64,000 bases of DNA, taken from assembly GCA_022822005.1 (NCBI GenBank), contig JAJECO010000097.1, positions 62,001 through 126,000 of the forward strand, written 5' to 3'. The notes below the pieces were generated by a model. The model saw only the letters and a list, made by a program, of their open reading frames with translations, did not search any database and was not told the DNA's origin. The DNA is from Candidatus Poribacteria bacterium (lineage in GTDB: Bacteria; Poribacteria; WGA-4E; PCPOR2b). Position numbers and translations under genes: made by a program. Below, one piece after another: positions 44,697 through 53,241 of this stretch. Position 1 is the first letter of the stretch. Each line of letters begins with the position of its first letter.

Positions 44697-45621
44697 GAAG
44701 ATATTTGATGCTGACGCGCTGACTCATTACGATCGTCGATTGTTTCTCGTCCAAACGCTTGAACATGGACAGAGGACGGGGCAGATTTCACCTGCGCATC
44801 AAGACAAAATTCATCACGATATTGCCTCCCTCGCTCAAAAGTTGATTGAGATCAAAGTAGAAAATCTTTCCTCTCGCGCAGAGATTCGGGGGCAGATTCA
44901 AGAAGCGTTTACCCTGACAAGTTTGGGGTTGGAATATGGTTGCGACGGTGTTCTCGACAAGTCGATTCGCCTACTGAACAGCAACCGGCTGATTAAATTC
45001 TATCAAATCGGCAATACGCTCGTTGATAAGTTGATAGAACGCTCCCAGAATACCCTTGAAAAAGCGGTCCTTACCTCCCCAGCAGTGCACACTCTTGAGC
45101 CAGAAAGGATTCCCGCGTATAATGAGTGGGAACGTGATCTTCTGGAGTTGGTTGTTGAGCGAAAACTGGCAATTGACGCCCCACAGCTTTCACTTTCTCA
45201 ACTATCCGCCAACCCTCGGTCCTTGATGAGTCTTTCTGACATAAACATAGTCAATCAACAGATAGACTATATCGATCACCGATTTAGCTACCTCCAAGCA
45301 TTACCACAGGAGGAAATTTTCTCCGTTGACTATCCGCCGGATACCGATTCCGATACCGCCCGCCAAATTACGACTGCGCTGATGGTGAATTTAGTTCTCT
45401 ATCGCGAGGTCGATTTTCACCTTGATGCAGAAGATCTGGACAATTTTTGCGATATCGCTTATGATATAGAGGCCTGCGTCATCAGAAAGGCATCCGAAGA
45501 CCTGTTGCTGGGTTGGGTTCAACAGTATATGGACTTGGCGAATCAGCCAGGGGAAGTCAAAAAATACGCTGTTGAATACTGGAAATACTGCTTGTCTGTT
45601 TTTGAGGAATTGATCAATTAA
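44683..45621 (+). CDS. Helical partner of the DUF6178-like protein
   Basis: A 312-residue, helix-rich soluble protein of no family I recognise. TTG 44683 has AAGGAGG 9 bp upstream, overlapping the end of the preceding gene, so the two are co-translated. No membrane segment and no catalytic motif seen. It may be the C-terminal half of a split DUF6178-type protein or a separate partner. Confidence 0.7.
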   Translation: MTRNEKIFDADALTHYDRRLFLVQTLEHGQRTGQISPAHQDKIHHDIASLAQKLIEIKVENLSSRAEIRGQIQEAFTLTSLGLEYGCDGVLDKSIRLLNSNRLIKFYQIGNTLVDKLIERSQNTLEKAVLTSPAVHTLEPERIPAYNEWERDLLELVVERKLAIDAPQLSLSQLSANPRSLMSLSDINIVNQQIDYIDHRFSYLQALPQEEIFSVDYPPDTDSDTARQITTALMVNLVLYREVDFHLDAEDLDNFCDIAYDIEACVIRKASEDLLLGWVQQYMDLANQPGEVKKYAVEYWKYCLSVFEELIN

Positions 45622-45663
45622 TGGCTCTGCTCAATTTTAGCGGTTGATGGGAAGCATAAAGGA

Positions 45664-46170
45664 ATGCAAACACCGGAGGCAAGAGAAGAATACATCATAC
45701 AGCTAACTTGGACGGCGATGTTGGACGCGGATTTGAATGTTAGGTACTGGGATCATAAGAGCCGCCGTTACGCTACGTGGGATAAATGGACAAAGATATT
45801 TCTAGCAGTAATGTCCTCGTCTACAGTGGCGAGTTGGGGAATCTGGGCTAATATTGATCTTTTATGGAAATGTCTTTCTGCTGTTTCAGCAGTCACTGCA
45901 ATCGCTCTTCCGATATTGGATTGGCAGAGAAAAATTGGAGAGATGTCCAACTTAAAAGCAAAATGGTCACGAATAAGCAGGGCATATGAGAACTTATGGC
46001 AGGACCTAATGTTAGGCCCAATAAGCACAGAGCTCGTTGAGGAATATCGAAGGATCAGAAATGAAATGGAAGGTGAAGAGGACAATACTGCACCGGACCT
46101 TCCACACGACAAAAAATTGATACAGCGATGCCGCGATGAGGTTTTAGAATCGAGAGGCCTAAAGGATTGA
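45664..46170 (+). CDS. SLATT-like two-helix membrane protein
   Basis: A 168-residue protein. An N-terminal amphipathic helix (residues 1-40) is followed by two membrane helices (about 44-61 and 65-85) and a long C-terminal helical part (ISRAYENLWQDL). This is the plan of SLATT domains, which are 2TM effectors tied to SMODS/SLOG and other nucleotide-sensing defence systems. The match is by architecture, not by a diagnostic motif. The region is AT-rich compared with flanks. A 49-residue gene follows 28 bp later. Confidence 0.6.
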   Translation: MQTPEAREEYIIQLTWTAMLDADLNVRYWDHKSRRYATWDKWTKIFLAVMSSSTVASWGIWANIDLLWKCLSAVSAVTAIALPILDWQRKIGEMSNLKAKWSRISRAYENLWQDLMLGPISTELVEEYRRIRNEMEGEEDNTAPDLPHDKKLIQRCRDEVLESRGLKD

Positions 46171-46198
46171 ATATCGCCAAAAAAGGAGGTGAGTAATC

Positions 46199-46348
46199 AT
46201 GGCTCGTAGTAAGGAAGCCCCCAAAGGTAAACCTCTGAACGAAGATCGGATCGCAAAGGTGAAGCCTCCAAAGCCGTGGCCAGATCCACCGAAATCTAGC
46301 TCAGAATCTAGCGGGAAATCGACCTCAAAATCTGCGAAGAAGAATTGA
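46199..46348 (+). CDS. 49-residue basic Pro/Lys/Ser-rich protein
   Basis: ATG 46199 has a near-perfect AGGAGGTGA 5-6 bp upstream. The product has no hydrophobic part and is rich in Lys, Pro and Ser (KVKPPKPWPDPPK, then a Ser/Lys tail). The strong ribosome-binding site and tight spacing to the SLATT-like gene argue that it is real and works with it. Function unknown; it was too short for usual ORF cut-offs. Confidence 0.65.
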   Translation: MARSKEAPKGKPLNEDRIAKVKPPKPWPDPPKSSSESSGKSTSKSAKKN

Positions 46349-46374
46349 AGGGAATAGCCTCACAAAGTGCTCAA

Positions 46375-46410
46375 GCTACGCCTTTTGTGCTACATAGCAA
46401 ATGGCGTAGC
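46375..46410. terminator. 36 nt hairpin after the small basic protein gene
   Basis: GCTACGCC (46375-46382) pairs with GGCGTAGC (46403-46410), and the inside also pairs imperfectly around GCTA-CA-TAGC. No T-run follows, so it may be an attenuator, RNA-stability element or part of the adjoining repeat rather than a classical terminator. Confidence 0.45.
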
Positions 46411-46434
46411 GTAACTTGGACGATATTAACATAA

Positions 46435-46570
46435 GGTTCATGTCAAAAGAAAGTGCAAAGCGTGCCCCCCTTAGTCCCCCCGCAGGCAGGGGGATAGCGG
46501 AGGGCCCTCCCCTCGCTTGCGGGGGGATAGAAGGGGGTGGTTGCTGTTGCACGCTTTCTTAACATGAGCC
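46435..46570. mobile_element. MITE-like element: terminal inverted repeats around a C/G-rich cruciform
   Basis: The left end (46435-46465) and right end (46549-46570) are imperfect inverted repeats: GGYTCATGTYAA, AGAAAG and a shared GCGTGC. Inside, two long C- and G-runs pair (CCCCCTT with AAGGGGG; TCCCCCCGCA with TGCGGGGGGA) and the centre is GGAGGGCCCTCC. No coding capacity. It separates the small basic protein gene from the DUF4231-like/TIR pair. Confidence 0.7.
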
Positions 46571-46623
46571 AAAATTAAAAGAGCAGGTGTTCCGTACGGT
46601 TCCTGAAGTTAAGCGAGGGCTGG

Positions 46624-47268
46624 ATGTTCACAGATGATAAGTGGGTAATTGCTATAATAGCATTCCTGATTTTAGCAATTCTTTCTGCTGTCTTGATTGC
46701 CATACGAATGCGACCGCGGTTTAAAATTGGGGAAACAGATACTGACCCTGATAACAAAGGTGCGGAGGTCAATTCTACCAAAAAGCAATTTGATGATGCA
46801 CTATTTATTGAGGAGGATCTCAAGTTGTGGTTGGAAGAGCACTATAAACAGATGATCCCGGTTCTTCGTATTTGGCAAAAACGAGCTTGGCATTACGGTT
46901 GGTTCCATTATTATGTTGTGTTTTGGACTACTATCGTAGCTTTATCCATTCCTTATCTGGTGACATATATTGATGGCTCATCTAAGGCAGGTTTGTTGGT
47001 TCAGATCATGGCTGCATTTGCTGCAATTATTTACGGTTTGCATTCTGTACTTAAAGTTCAGACAAATTTTCAGCGTTATAGATTGCACGAGTCTGCTGTC
47101 TATACCACTGTCCGGCGTATGAAGTATGACCCTGATAATTTTGGGAAATCTTCTGAAGAACGCCGAATAACTTATGCCACTGAGATTGAAAACATAAGAA
47201 ATCAAGCAAGAGCAGATGAAATTGATAATACTCCAAGTCCATCGTCACCTCCTTCAAGAGAATCATAG
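46624..47268 (+). CDS. DUF4231/SLATT-like membrane protein paired with a TIR gene
   Basis: A 214-residue protein with an N-terminal membrane helix (residues 8-27), a polar linker, an amphipathic helix, two more membrane helices (about 97-117 and 122-144) and a helical tail (FQRYRLHESAVYTTVRRMK). The last part is the plan of DUF4231/SLATT 2TM domains. ATG 46624 has GAGGG upstream. It ends 2 bp before the TIR gene, so the pair is one transcript. An AT-rich region suggests horizontal gain. Confidence 0.65.
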   Translation: MFTDDKWVIAIIAFLILAILSAVLIAIRMRPRFKIGETDTDPDNKGAEVNSTKKQFDDALFIEEDLKLWLEEHYKQMIPVLRIWQKRAWHYGWFHYYVVFWTTIVALSIPYLVTYIDGSSKAGLLVQIMAAFAAIIYGLHSVLKVQTNFQRYRLHESAVYTTVRRMKYDPDNFGKSSEERRITYATEIENIRNQARADEIDNTPSPSSPPSRES

Positions 47269-47270
47269 AT

Positions 47271-47678
47271 ATGAAAGAGCAAGTGTTTATCAGCTATTCT
47301 TGGATAGATGCGCCGGTCGTAAAAAGTATAGCGGAACAACTGAGATCCAACGGCTATGTTCCATGGGTAGATAGAGAACATCTCGATCTGAATGGCAATC
47401 TCCGTAAACAGATAAAGGAAGGAATTTGCTCATCAGATTATTTTGTTTTAATCTATAGTAGTGAATCTGTTCTTCAAAAATCTACTTGGGTTGAGTTTGA
47501 AATTGAAACGGCAAGAAATTATCTGGCAGAAGAACGAATCTTACAGCTAGATATAGATAAGAAAAAAGTAATCTTTACTGGCGTTGCGAGCAATAAAGCA
47601 TTTGCACATTCTTTGCATAATGCCTTCGCCTTAACCTTTGACAAAACCGGTAGTCAAAAAAATCAAGGTAACTTATAA
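47271..47678 (+). CDS. TIR-domain protein
   Basis: A 135-residue single-domain TIR. It opens QVFISYSWIDAPVVKSIAEQ, has VPWVDREHLDLNGN, and keeps the site S-T-W73-V-E-F-E77 where TIR NADases hold their catalytic Glu. No other domain. TIR proteins in defence systems cut NAD or make cyclic ADP-ribose signals. It is coupled to the 2TM gene just upstream. Whether it is an NADase or an adaptor cannot be told from sequence. Confidence 0.85.
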   Translation: MKEQVFISYSWIDAPVVKSIAEQLRSNGYVPWVDREHLDLNGNLRKQIKEGICSSDYFVLIYSSESVLQKSTWVEFEIETARNYLAEERILQLDIDKKKVIFTGVASNKAFAHSLHNAFALTFDKTGSQKNQGNL

Positions 47679-47710
47679 GTACGAGTTACAAGTCTCATAA
47701 GGAATTTCAA

Positions 47711-48607
47711 ATGTCACAAAACGTTATCACAGAAACGAATCTAACGAATGTTGCGCTTGCCAACAGGGGCAAAGTCCGAGACCTCTATGACCTCGGTGAC
47801 CAATTATTAATTATCTCAACGGATCGGATTTCGGCGTTTGATGTTGTGCTGCCGAATGGAATTCCGTACAAAGGGCAAATCCTGACTGGGCTCTCTGAGT
47901 TCTGGTTCGATTACACGAAATCAATCGTCGATAATCACATTATCAGCACCGATGTTTCACAGTATCCTGATGTGCTGCAAGCCGATGCAGAAGTGCTTGA
48001 AGGGCGGTCTATGTTTGTCCGGAAAGCGAATCGAATCGATATCGAATGTGTCGTGCGCGGCTACATCGCGGGGTCTGCGTGGTCGGAGTATAAAGAGGCT
48101 GGAACAGTATGCGGGGAGAAAATGCCGGCGGGACTTACGGAGTCGGAGCGGTTGCCAGAGCTTATCTTCACCCCTTCCACGAAAGCGGAGCAGGGAGAGC
48201 ATGATGAGAACATCTCAATCGCAGAGATGGTGGAGGTAATTGGACAAGATTTGTCAGATAAAATTATCCAGACCAGTTTTGCGCTGTTTGAGGCTGCAAG
48301 CGAACATGCGGAAAAGTCCGGAATTATCCTCTGTGACACCAAGTTTGAGTTTGGACAGATTGATGGTCAACTGATTCTCATTGATGAGGTGTTCACCCCA
48401 GATTCATCGCGCTTCTGGCCCAAAGACGAATATAAACCTGGCGGCTCTCCACCCAGTTTTGACAAACAGTATGTCCGCGATTATCTAAGTGATGTTGGAT
48501 GGAACAAGGAGCCGCCAGCCCCTGAGTTGCCGGCGGAGGTCGTCAATCAAACCAGCGAAAAATATTTAGATGCTTATCGCCTGATTGTTGGTCGAGAGTT
48601 ATTCTAA
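47711..48607 (+). CDS. purC: Phosphoribosylaminoimidazole-succinocarboxamide synthase
   Basis: A 298-residue SAICAR synthase of the longer, eukaryote-like/Chloroflexi type. Family stretches: GKVRDLYDLGDQLLIISTDRI, SAFDVVLPNGIPYKG, CVVRGYIAGSAWSEY, and DEVFTPDSSRFWP. It joins aspartate to CAIR in purine synthesis. ATG 47711 with AAGGAA upstream. It directly follows the TIR gene but is core metabolism. Confidence 0.96.
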   Translation: MSQNVITETNLTNVALANRGKVRDLYDLGDQLLIISTDRISAFDVVLPNGIPYKGQILTGLSEFWFDYTKSIVDNHIISTDVSQYPDVLQADAEVLEGRSMFVRKANRIDIECVVRGYIAGSAWSEYKEAGTVCGEKMPAGLTESERLPELIFTPSTKAEQGEHDENISIAEMVEVIGQDLSDKIIQTSFALFEAASEHAEKSGIILCDTKFEFGQIDGQLILIDEVFTPDSSRFWPKDEYKPGGSPPSFDKQYVRDYLSDVGWNKEPPAPELPAEVVNQTSEKYLDAYRLIVGRELF

Positions 48608-48692
48608 GGGTTGGGTTTTGGCGCTGTAAATCGAATGAAACCTTTGACAGGTTCATTTGCCAACTCAAACCGCATTATCTTTTCTGTTCTGG

Positions 48693-49160
48693 TCAGCGCC
48701 TGACGTCAAATACATGGCTCCGCTCGAACAATCCGTCCAGAAAGATTTCGACAAACCATTCGCCTTCGGGAAAGCTGCCGGAAGGGGCGTCTATATAGAA
48801 CCAAGTGATCTGATCCCCTGTTGAGGAGGCGAAGGTTTCTTGGTCTTCTCGAAAGGGTGGGTCGTCTATGTCGTCCTGTGGCGAAAACCAGTTGACCTCA
48901 ACGGTATGTCGTCCTTTGACGTTCACCCAGAAGATCCATAAGTAAATCCGATCGCTCGCTTCGAAGAAGGTGTCAGTAATTCCATCCGGACGATCATCGC
49001 TGACGTTGATGGCGAGGGTGGAGTCCAGAATCACAGGCTCATCCCTGAGCAGGCTGACCGATCCACTGCCCCCTGAGCCCGCATCATCACACCCACCAAA
49101 AACGATGCCAAGAAGAAAGAGTGTTATAAAAAGACCGAACCGATGAGATTTATTGTGCAT
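48693..49160 (-). CDS. Small lipoprotein of unknown function
   Basis: A 155-residue protein from ATG 49160, with GGAGGAG about 12 bp upstream. The signal peptide (MHNKSHRFGLFITLFLLGIV, then FGGC) ends in a lipobox. The mature part is a small Ser/Gly-rich stretch then one beta domain (ILDSTLAINVSDDRPD, EGEWFVEIFLDG, HVFDVRR). It looks like a ligand-binding or adhesive lipoprotein. Convergent with purC; no family recognised. Confidence 0.75.
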   Translation of the reverse strand: MHNKSHRFGLFITLFLLGIVFGGCDDAGSGGSGSVSLLRDEPVILDSTLAINVSDDRPDGITDTFFEASDRIYLWIFWVNVKGRHTVEVNWFSPQDDIDDPPFREDQETFASSTGDQITWFYIDAPSGSFPEGEWFVEIFLDGLFERSHVFDVRR

Positions 49161-49342
49161 ACGTACATTTCTCCTCCCCGATGCTCCCCAATAGGTCATC
49201 GGGATTCAAAGTAACCTGTATGTTTAAGCCTGATTTACATCCTACCTGATCCCTTTTCCCCTGTCAACTGAAAATCCAAATTTACAGGAGTTGGGAACGG
49301 CTATCAGGATAATCTCCCCAACATAGTAACGGAGAATACTTG

Positions 49343-50890
49343 ATGCAATTTGACTATATTATTCACGGTGGAAAGATTGCCGATGGCACAGGTGAGCGTG
49401 AGCCTTTCCCCGCCGATGTAGGTGTCGTTGGTGACCAAATCGCTGCCATTGGGAAATTAGATCCCACACAGGCAAACCGGAGTATCAATGCGGCAGGACA
49501 GGTTGTAAGTCCCGGCTTCATTGATGTCCATGTCCATTCGGAGATCTCGTTGGTGGGGGGTCGAGATCAGTTGGGAGCTGTCCGTCAGGGCGTGACCACT
49601 CAGTTGACTGCACCGGACGGGTTTGGCTGGGCGCCGCTTCCACCGGAGCAAGCGCAGGAGATGTGGCGTTATACCCAGTTTGCGATTGGGGATGCGGAAT
49701 TCACTCTCGATTGGTCCACCGCTGAAGATTATCTAAGCATCTTTCCCGGCAATACTCCCGCCAATGTTTATCCACAGGTGCCGCATTGTGCGGTTCGCTT
49801 AGGAGCGATGGGGTGGGATCCCCGACCGGCGACCGACGAAGAGTTGGCTGCCATGGTGGAGACGACCCGTGAGTGGTTGGAAGCGGGGGCTGGTTGCCTG
49901 TGTTTGGGCCTTGACTACCAACCGAGTGCCCATGCGGATCTCCGGGAACTTATCACTTTATGCAAGTTGGCAGATTCATACGGCGCAATCTATGCTGCAC
50001 ATATCCGCTACCGAATCCTCGGACGGAAAAAAGCGTGGGAAGAAACCTTTGAGCTCGCCAAGCAATCGGGTATCCCCGTCCATATCTCTCACGAGCGGGT
50101 AGATGACGAGAGTGCCGCACTGCTTGAGCAGGTAGACCGCGAGGGCATTGATTTGACCTTTGAGTCCTATCTCTATCCCGCGGGGATGACCCATCTCGCA
50201 CTGATGCTGCCGGCGGAGTTCCAGGCGGGAAGCCTCACAGAGGTCTTGGCGAATATGGGGAGGTCGGAGGTGCGGGAAAAGTGCCTGCCCCATATCCGAG
50301 AGCAGTTGGGGCGTGGCGATCAGATTGTCGGTTATACGCAGTCCGGTCGGTTCATCGGGATGACCCTATCGGAAGCCGCCGAAGGTGTGGGTAAGTCCCG
50401 CGAGGACTTCGCTTACGATCTGATGCTTGAGGAGGAAGGGATAGAAACGTTCGTTTTTCCTTGGCAGACACCGCCAGAGGATAACAAAGTAACGATCGAC
50501 CGCACGGCTGTCCATCCACGCATGATGATTGCCAGTGACGGTGTCTATGATATTCCCCATCCGCATCCGCGGGGATACGGCTGCTTTGTGCAGTACCTTG
50601 GACGCTTCGTCAGGGAGCGCCAACTGGTGTCTCTACAGGAAGCGGTCTACAAAATGAGCGGGTTTCCAGCGACGCGTTTTGGGATTAAAGACCGTGGGCG
50701 AATCGCTGAAGGGTTGGCTGCGGACTTGGTTGTCTTTGACCCGGAAACCGTTGCTGACCGTGCGACATGGCAAGATCCGGTACAGCCGGCAGTCGGCGTG
50801 AACTGGGTATTGGTCAACGGTGTTCCCGTGATTGATAGTGGAAACCCCACGGGGGAACTACCGGGACGTGTTGTGCGCCATTCTCCCTAA
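49343..50890 (+). CDS. N-acyl-D-amino-acid deacylase (D-aminoacylase) family amidohydrolase
   Basis: A 515-residue amidohydrolase. Metal-binding His pair in VSPGFIDVHVHSE; AAHIRYR and HISHERV hold later ligands; DLVVFDPETVADRATW is the C-terminal beta-sandwich signature of the D-aminoacylase branch. It removes N-acyl groups from D-amino acids or related dipeptides. ATG 49343 with GGAG upstream; a TTG just before it is also in frame. Substrate not certain. Confidence 0.88.
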   Translation: MQFDYIIHGGKIADGTGEREPFPADVGVVGDQIAAIGKLDPTQANRSINAAGQVVSPGFIDVHVHSEISLVGGRDQLGAVRQGVTTQLTAPDGFGWAPLPPEQAQEMWRYTQFAIGDAEFTLDWSTAEDYLSIFPGNTPANVYPQVPHCAVRLGAMGWDPRPATDEELAAMVETTREWLEAGAGCLCLGLDYQPSAHADLRELITLCKLADSYGAIYAAHIRYRILGRKKAWEETFELAKQSGIPVHISHERVDDESAALLEQVDREGIDLTFESYLYPAGMTHLALMLPAEFQAGSLTEVLANMGRSEVREKCLPHIREQLGRGDQIVGYTQSGRFIGMTLSEAAEGVGKSREDFAYDLMLEEEGIETFVFPWQTPPEDNKVTIDRTAVHPRMMIASDGVYDIPHPHPRGYGCFVQYLGRFVRERQLVSLQEAVYKMSGFPATRFGIKDRGRIAEGLAADLVVFDPETVADRATWQDPVQPAVGVNWVLVNGVPVIDSGNPTGELPGRVVRHSP

Positions 50891-50915
50891 TGTCAGAAGA
50901 TAAAAGTGAGTAAAT

Positions 50916-51011
50916 ATGACAGGTGTAAATTCCTATCAATCCCTTGATGAAATCATTTCTAAACATAATGTTTTAACCTACATAGCTATTCCACGGTTTG
51001 ATCCGAACTGA
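50916..51011 (+). CDS. Possible 31-residue peptide
   Basis: A short open frame from ATG 50916 with only a weak AAGTGAG upstream. It ends 12 bp before the Uma2 gene. No recognisable content. It may be a leader peptide or a chance ORF. Confidence 0.2.
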   Translation: MTGVNSYQSLDEIISKHNVLTYIAIPRFDPN

Positions 51012-51023
51012 AGGTGATTATAT

Positions 51024-51626
51024 ATGACACAAGAACTCTTGACTTATGATGACTACCTCGCGCTGCCAGAAACCATGCAGCGATATGAAGTTATCGACGG
51101 GAAACTGATGATGGAACCCGCACCGCTGTTTGGACACCAATGGCACTCGAGAGAAATCTTTCAACCGATGGCGAATTATGTGGATAAGAACCTATTAGGG
51201 ATTGTCGTGTATGCCCCCGTTGACATCATGATTAGTCGAGCACCGTTGCGGACTCGACAACCAGATGTGCTTTACATCAGCTTTGAACGGATTGCACAGT
51301 TGGGGTTGGATAATATGGAAGAACTCCCTTTCCTTGACATTGCCCCAGATTTGGTTGTCGAAATTGTCTCCCCGAGCGAATCACAACAAAACGTTTTGGA
51401 CAAACTCGCGGACTATCAACGGATGGGTGTCAATGAGTGCTGGCTTGTACGTTCAAGGGAGGGCACAATTGAAGTGGTGCAATTCATCTCTGATTCATCT
51501 AGGACCGTTGAACGATTCAGCAATGACGCGCGGGTCCAATCTCATGTGTTACCCGGGTGGCAGCCTGTCGTTGATGATCTCTTGGTTCCACTTACCTCTC
51601 TTAAAAGTCGATCTGTCGATCAATGA
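51024..51626 (+). CDS. Uma2-family (DUF820) putative endonuclease
   Basis: A 200-residue protein with the restriction-enzyme fold of the Uma2 family: YEVIDGKLMMEPAP, RQPDVLYIS, PDLVVEIVSPSES and YQRMGVNECWLV. The D of QPDV and the E-x-V pair form the expected metal site. Its biological role is not established; it is often amplified in Cyanobacteria and relatives. ATG has AAGGTGA upstream. Its 3' end runs into a moaC-like fragment (51604-51630). Confidence 0.85.
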   Translation: MTQELLTYDDYLALPETMQRYEVIDGKLMMEPAPLFGHQWHSREIFQPMANYVDKNLLGIVVYAPVDIMISRAPLRTRQPDVLYISFERIAQLGLDNMEELPFLDIAPDLVVEIVSPSESQQNVLDKLADYQRMGVNECWLVRSREGTIEVVQFISDSSRTVERFSNDARVQSHVLPGWQPVVDDLLVPLTSLKSRSVDQ

Positions 51627-51630
51627 AGCG
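51604..51630 (+). pseudogene. 27 bp moaC-like fragment (KVDLSINEA) at the Uma2 3' end
   Basis: In the frame +1 to Uma2 these 27 bases encode KVDLSINEA, identical to residues in MoaC at 53486-53512. The nucleotide difference is confined to third positions (GTC/GTT, ATC/ATT, GCG/GCA). Too short for a real gene; probably a relic of recombination or duplication. Confidence 0.45.
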
Positions 51631-51693
51631 AATCTCAAGATAAGATTTTGGCTCACTGACATATTGCGCCTCACAATTAGCGGGAAATGACTC

Positions 51694-53241
51694 ATGGCAT
51701 ATCTCATCGGCATTGACGTTGGAACAACAGGGGCGAAGACGATTCTTGTTGATGAAAGCGGTCAACAACACGCCAGTGCTTTAGAAGAATATCCGCTGCA
51801 CACGCCTCAACCGAAATGGGCGGAGCAGGACCCAGCAGATTGGTGGCTGGCAACGGTAAGATCCATCCAGAGGGTGCTTGCGGAATCGCGGGTTTCGCCT
51901 AAGGAGATCAAGGGGTTAGGACTTTCCGGTCAGATGCACGGTTTGGTGCTGATGGACAAGGGACACCGTGTCTTGCGTCCGGCGATGCTATGGTGTGACG
52001 TGCGGACGACGGAGCAGTGCCACTACATCACAGAGACTGTCGGTGAGGATATGTTAGTGCAGCGCACGTGTAACCCTGCACTTGAGGGATTTACCGCGCC
52101 AAAAGTGATCTGGGTGCGCGACAACGAGGCGCAGATTCTGGAACAGACCGCTACAATGTTGCTCCCCAAAGATTACGTCCGATTCCGGTTGACAGGGGAG
52201 ATTGCTGCGGAGGTGTCCGATGCGGCTGGGACACTCCTGTTCGATGTGCGGCAACGATGCTGGTCTGAGGAAGTATTGCGCAAGCTCGGGATTGACCGAG
52301 CGCTCCTGCCGCCAGTGTGCGAATCGGTTGACGTTTGTGGAAAGATTACCGCTGAGGCTGCCGAATTAACGGGTCTTTCTGTAGGGACTCCGGTTGTCGG
52401 CGGTGGGGCGGACAACGCCTGTAGCGCGGTTGGCAATGGGATTATCAAAGAGGGTCGGGTCTCGGCAAGTATCGGGACGTCGGGCGCCATCGTTGCACAT
52501 ACCGATGAAGCCAAAGTGGACCCGAACCTGCAGGCGCACAGTTTCTGTCATTCTGCACCGCACAAGTGGTATCTGATGGGCGTGGTCCTTTCAGCCGGGG
52601 GGGCGCTCCGTTGGTTTCGTGATAATTTGGGTGATTCAGAGGTCGCGGCTGCTGAAATCGAAGGGGTCGATCCGTATGAAATTTTGACCCAGCGTGCCGC
52701 AGAAGTACCTGTTGGCAGTGAGGGCTTAATTTTTCTGCCCTACCTCACCGGCGAACGGACACCACACGCGGATGCAAACGCAAAGGCGACCTTCTTTGGT
52801 ATAACGTTGCGGCACGGCAAGCCCCATCTGATTCGATCTGTGATGGAAGGCATTGCCTACGCCCTACGTGACTCACTGGAGATTATTCGTGGCTTGGGAA
52901 CGCCCATTGAGCGGATCTACGCCACGGGCGGTGGTGCGCGGAGTTCGCTCTGGCGACAAATCCAAGCCGATGTCTTCAACACTGAATTGGTTACGATTAA
53001 CATCGCTGAAGGACCTGCGTTTGGCGCAGCGATTCTCGCTGGTGTTGGAACGGGGGTTTACGACAGCGTTGAGAGCGCAGCAGATGAAATTGTCAAAGTC
53101 ACGTCATCGACGCAACCGAACGCTGACAATGTGAGAATTTATGAGGAGTACTACCAGGTCTACGGCGCTCTCTATCCCGCACTCAAGCCACAGTTTGATA
53201 GGGTGACGGAAGTGGTTTCAGGTGGAGGATATAATGAATAA
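51694..53241 (+). CDS. xylB: Xylulokinase (FGGY family)
   Basis: A 515-residue FGGY carbohydrate kinase. ATP motif [29 protein letters not shown], the phosphate loop in [14 protein letters not shown], and [11 protein letters not shown]. It phosphorylates D-xylulose at C5 for the pentose phosphate route. ATG 51694. The stop overlaps the moaC start by 8 bp. Confidence 0.92.
   Translation: MAYLIGIDVGTTGAKTILVDESGQQHASALEEYPLHTPQPKWAEQDPADWWLATVRSIQRVLAESRVSPKEIKGLGLSGQMHGLVLMDKGHRVLRPAMLWCDVRTTEQCHYITETVGEDMLVQRTCNPALEGFTAPKVIWVRDNEAQILEQTATMLLPKDYVRFRLTGEIAAEVSDAAGTLLFDVRQRCWSEEVLRKLGIDRALLPPVCESVDVCGKITAEAAELTGLSVGTPVVGGGADNACSAVGNGIIKEGRVSASIGTSGAIVAHTDEAKVDPNLQAHSFCHSAPHKWYLMGVVLSAGGALRWFRDNLGDSEVAAAEIEGVDPYEILTQRAAEVPVGSEGLIFLPYLTGERTPHADANAKATFFGITLRHGKPHLIRSVMEGIAYALRDSLEIIRGLGTPIERIYATGGGARSSLWRQIQADVFNTELVTINIAEGPAFGAAILAGVGTGVYDSVESAADEIVKVTSSTQPNADNVRIYEEYYQVYGALYPALKPQFDRVTEVVSGGGYNE

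Noticed and set aside
48630-48660. Terminator after purC
   Set aside because: An AACCT/AGGTT stem is present but is bulged and lacks a T-run.
51265-51690. 141-residue plus-strand ORF overlapping Uma2
   Set aside because: Out-of-frame shadow of Uma2; only its KVDLSINEA segment is of interest and is listed as a fragment.
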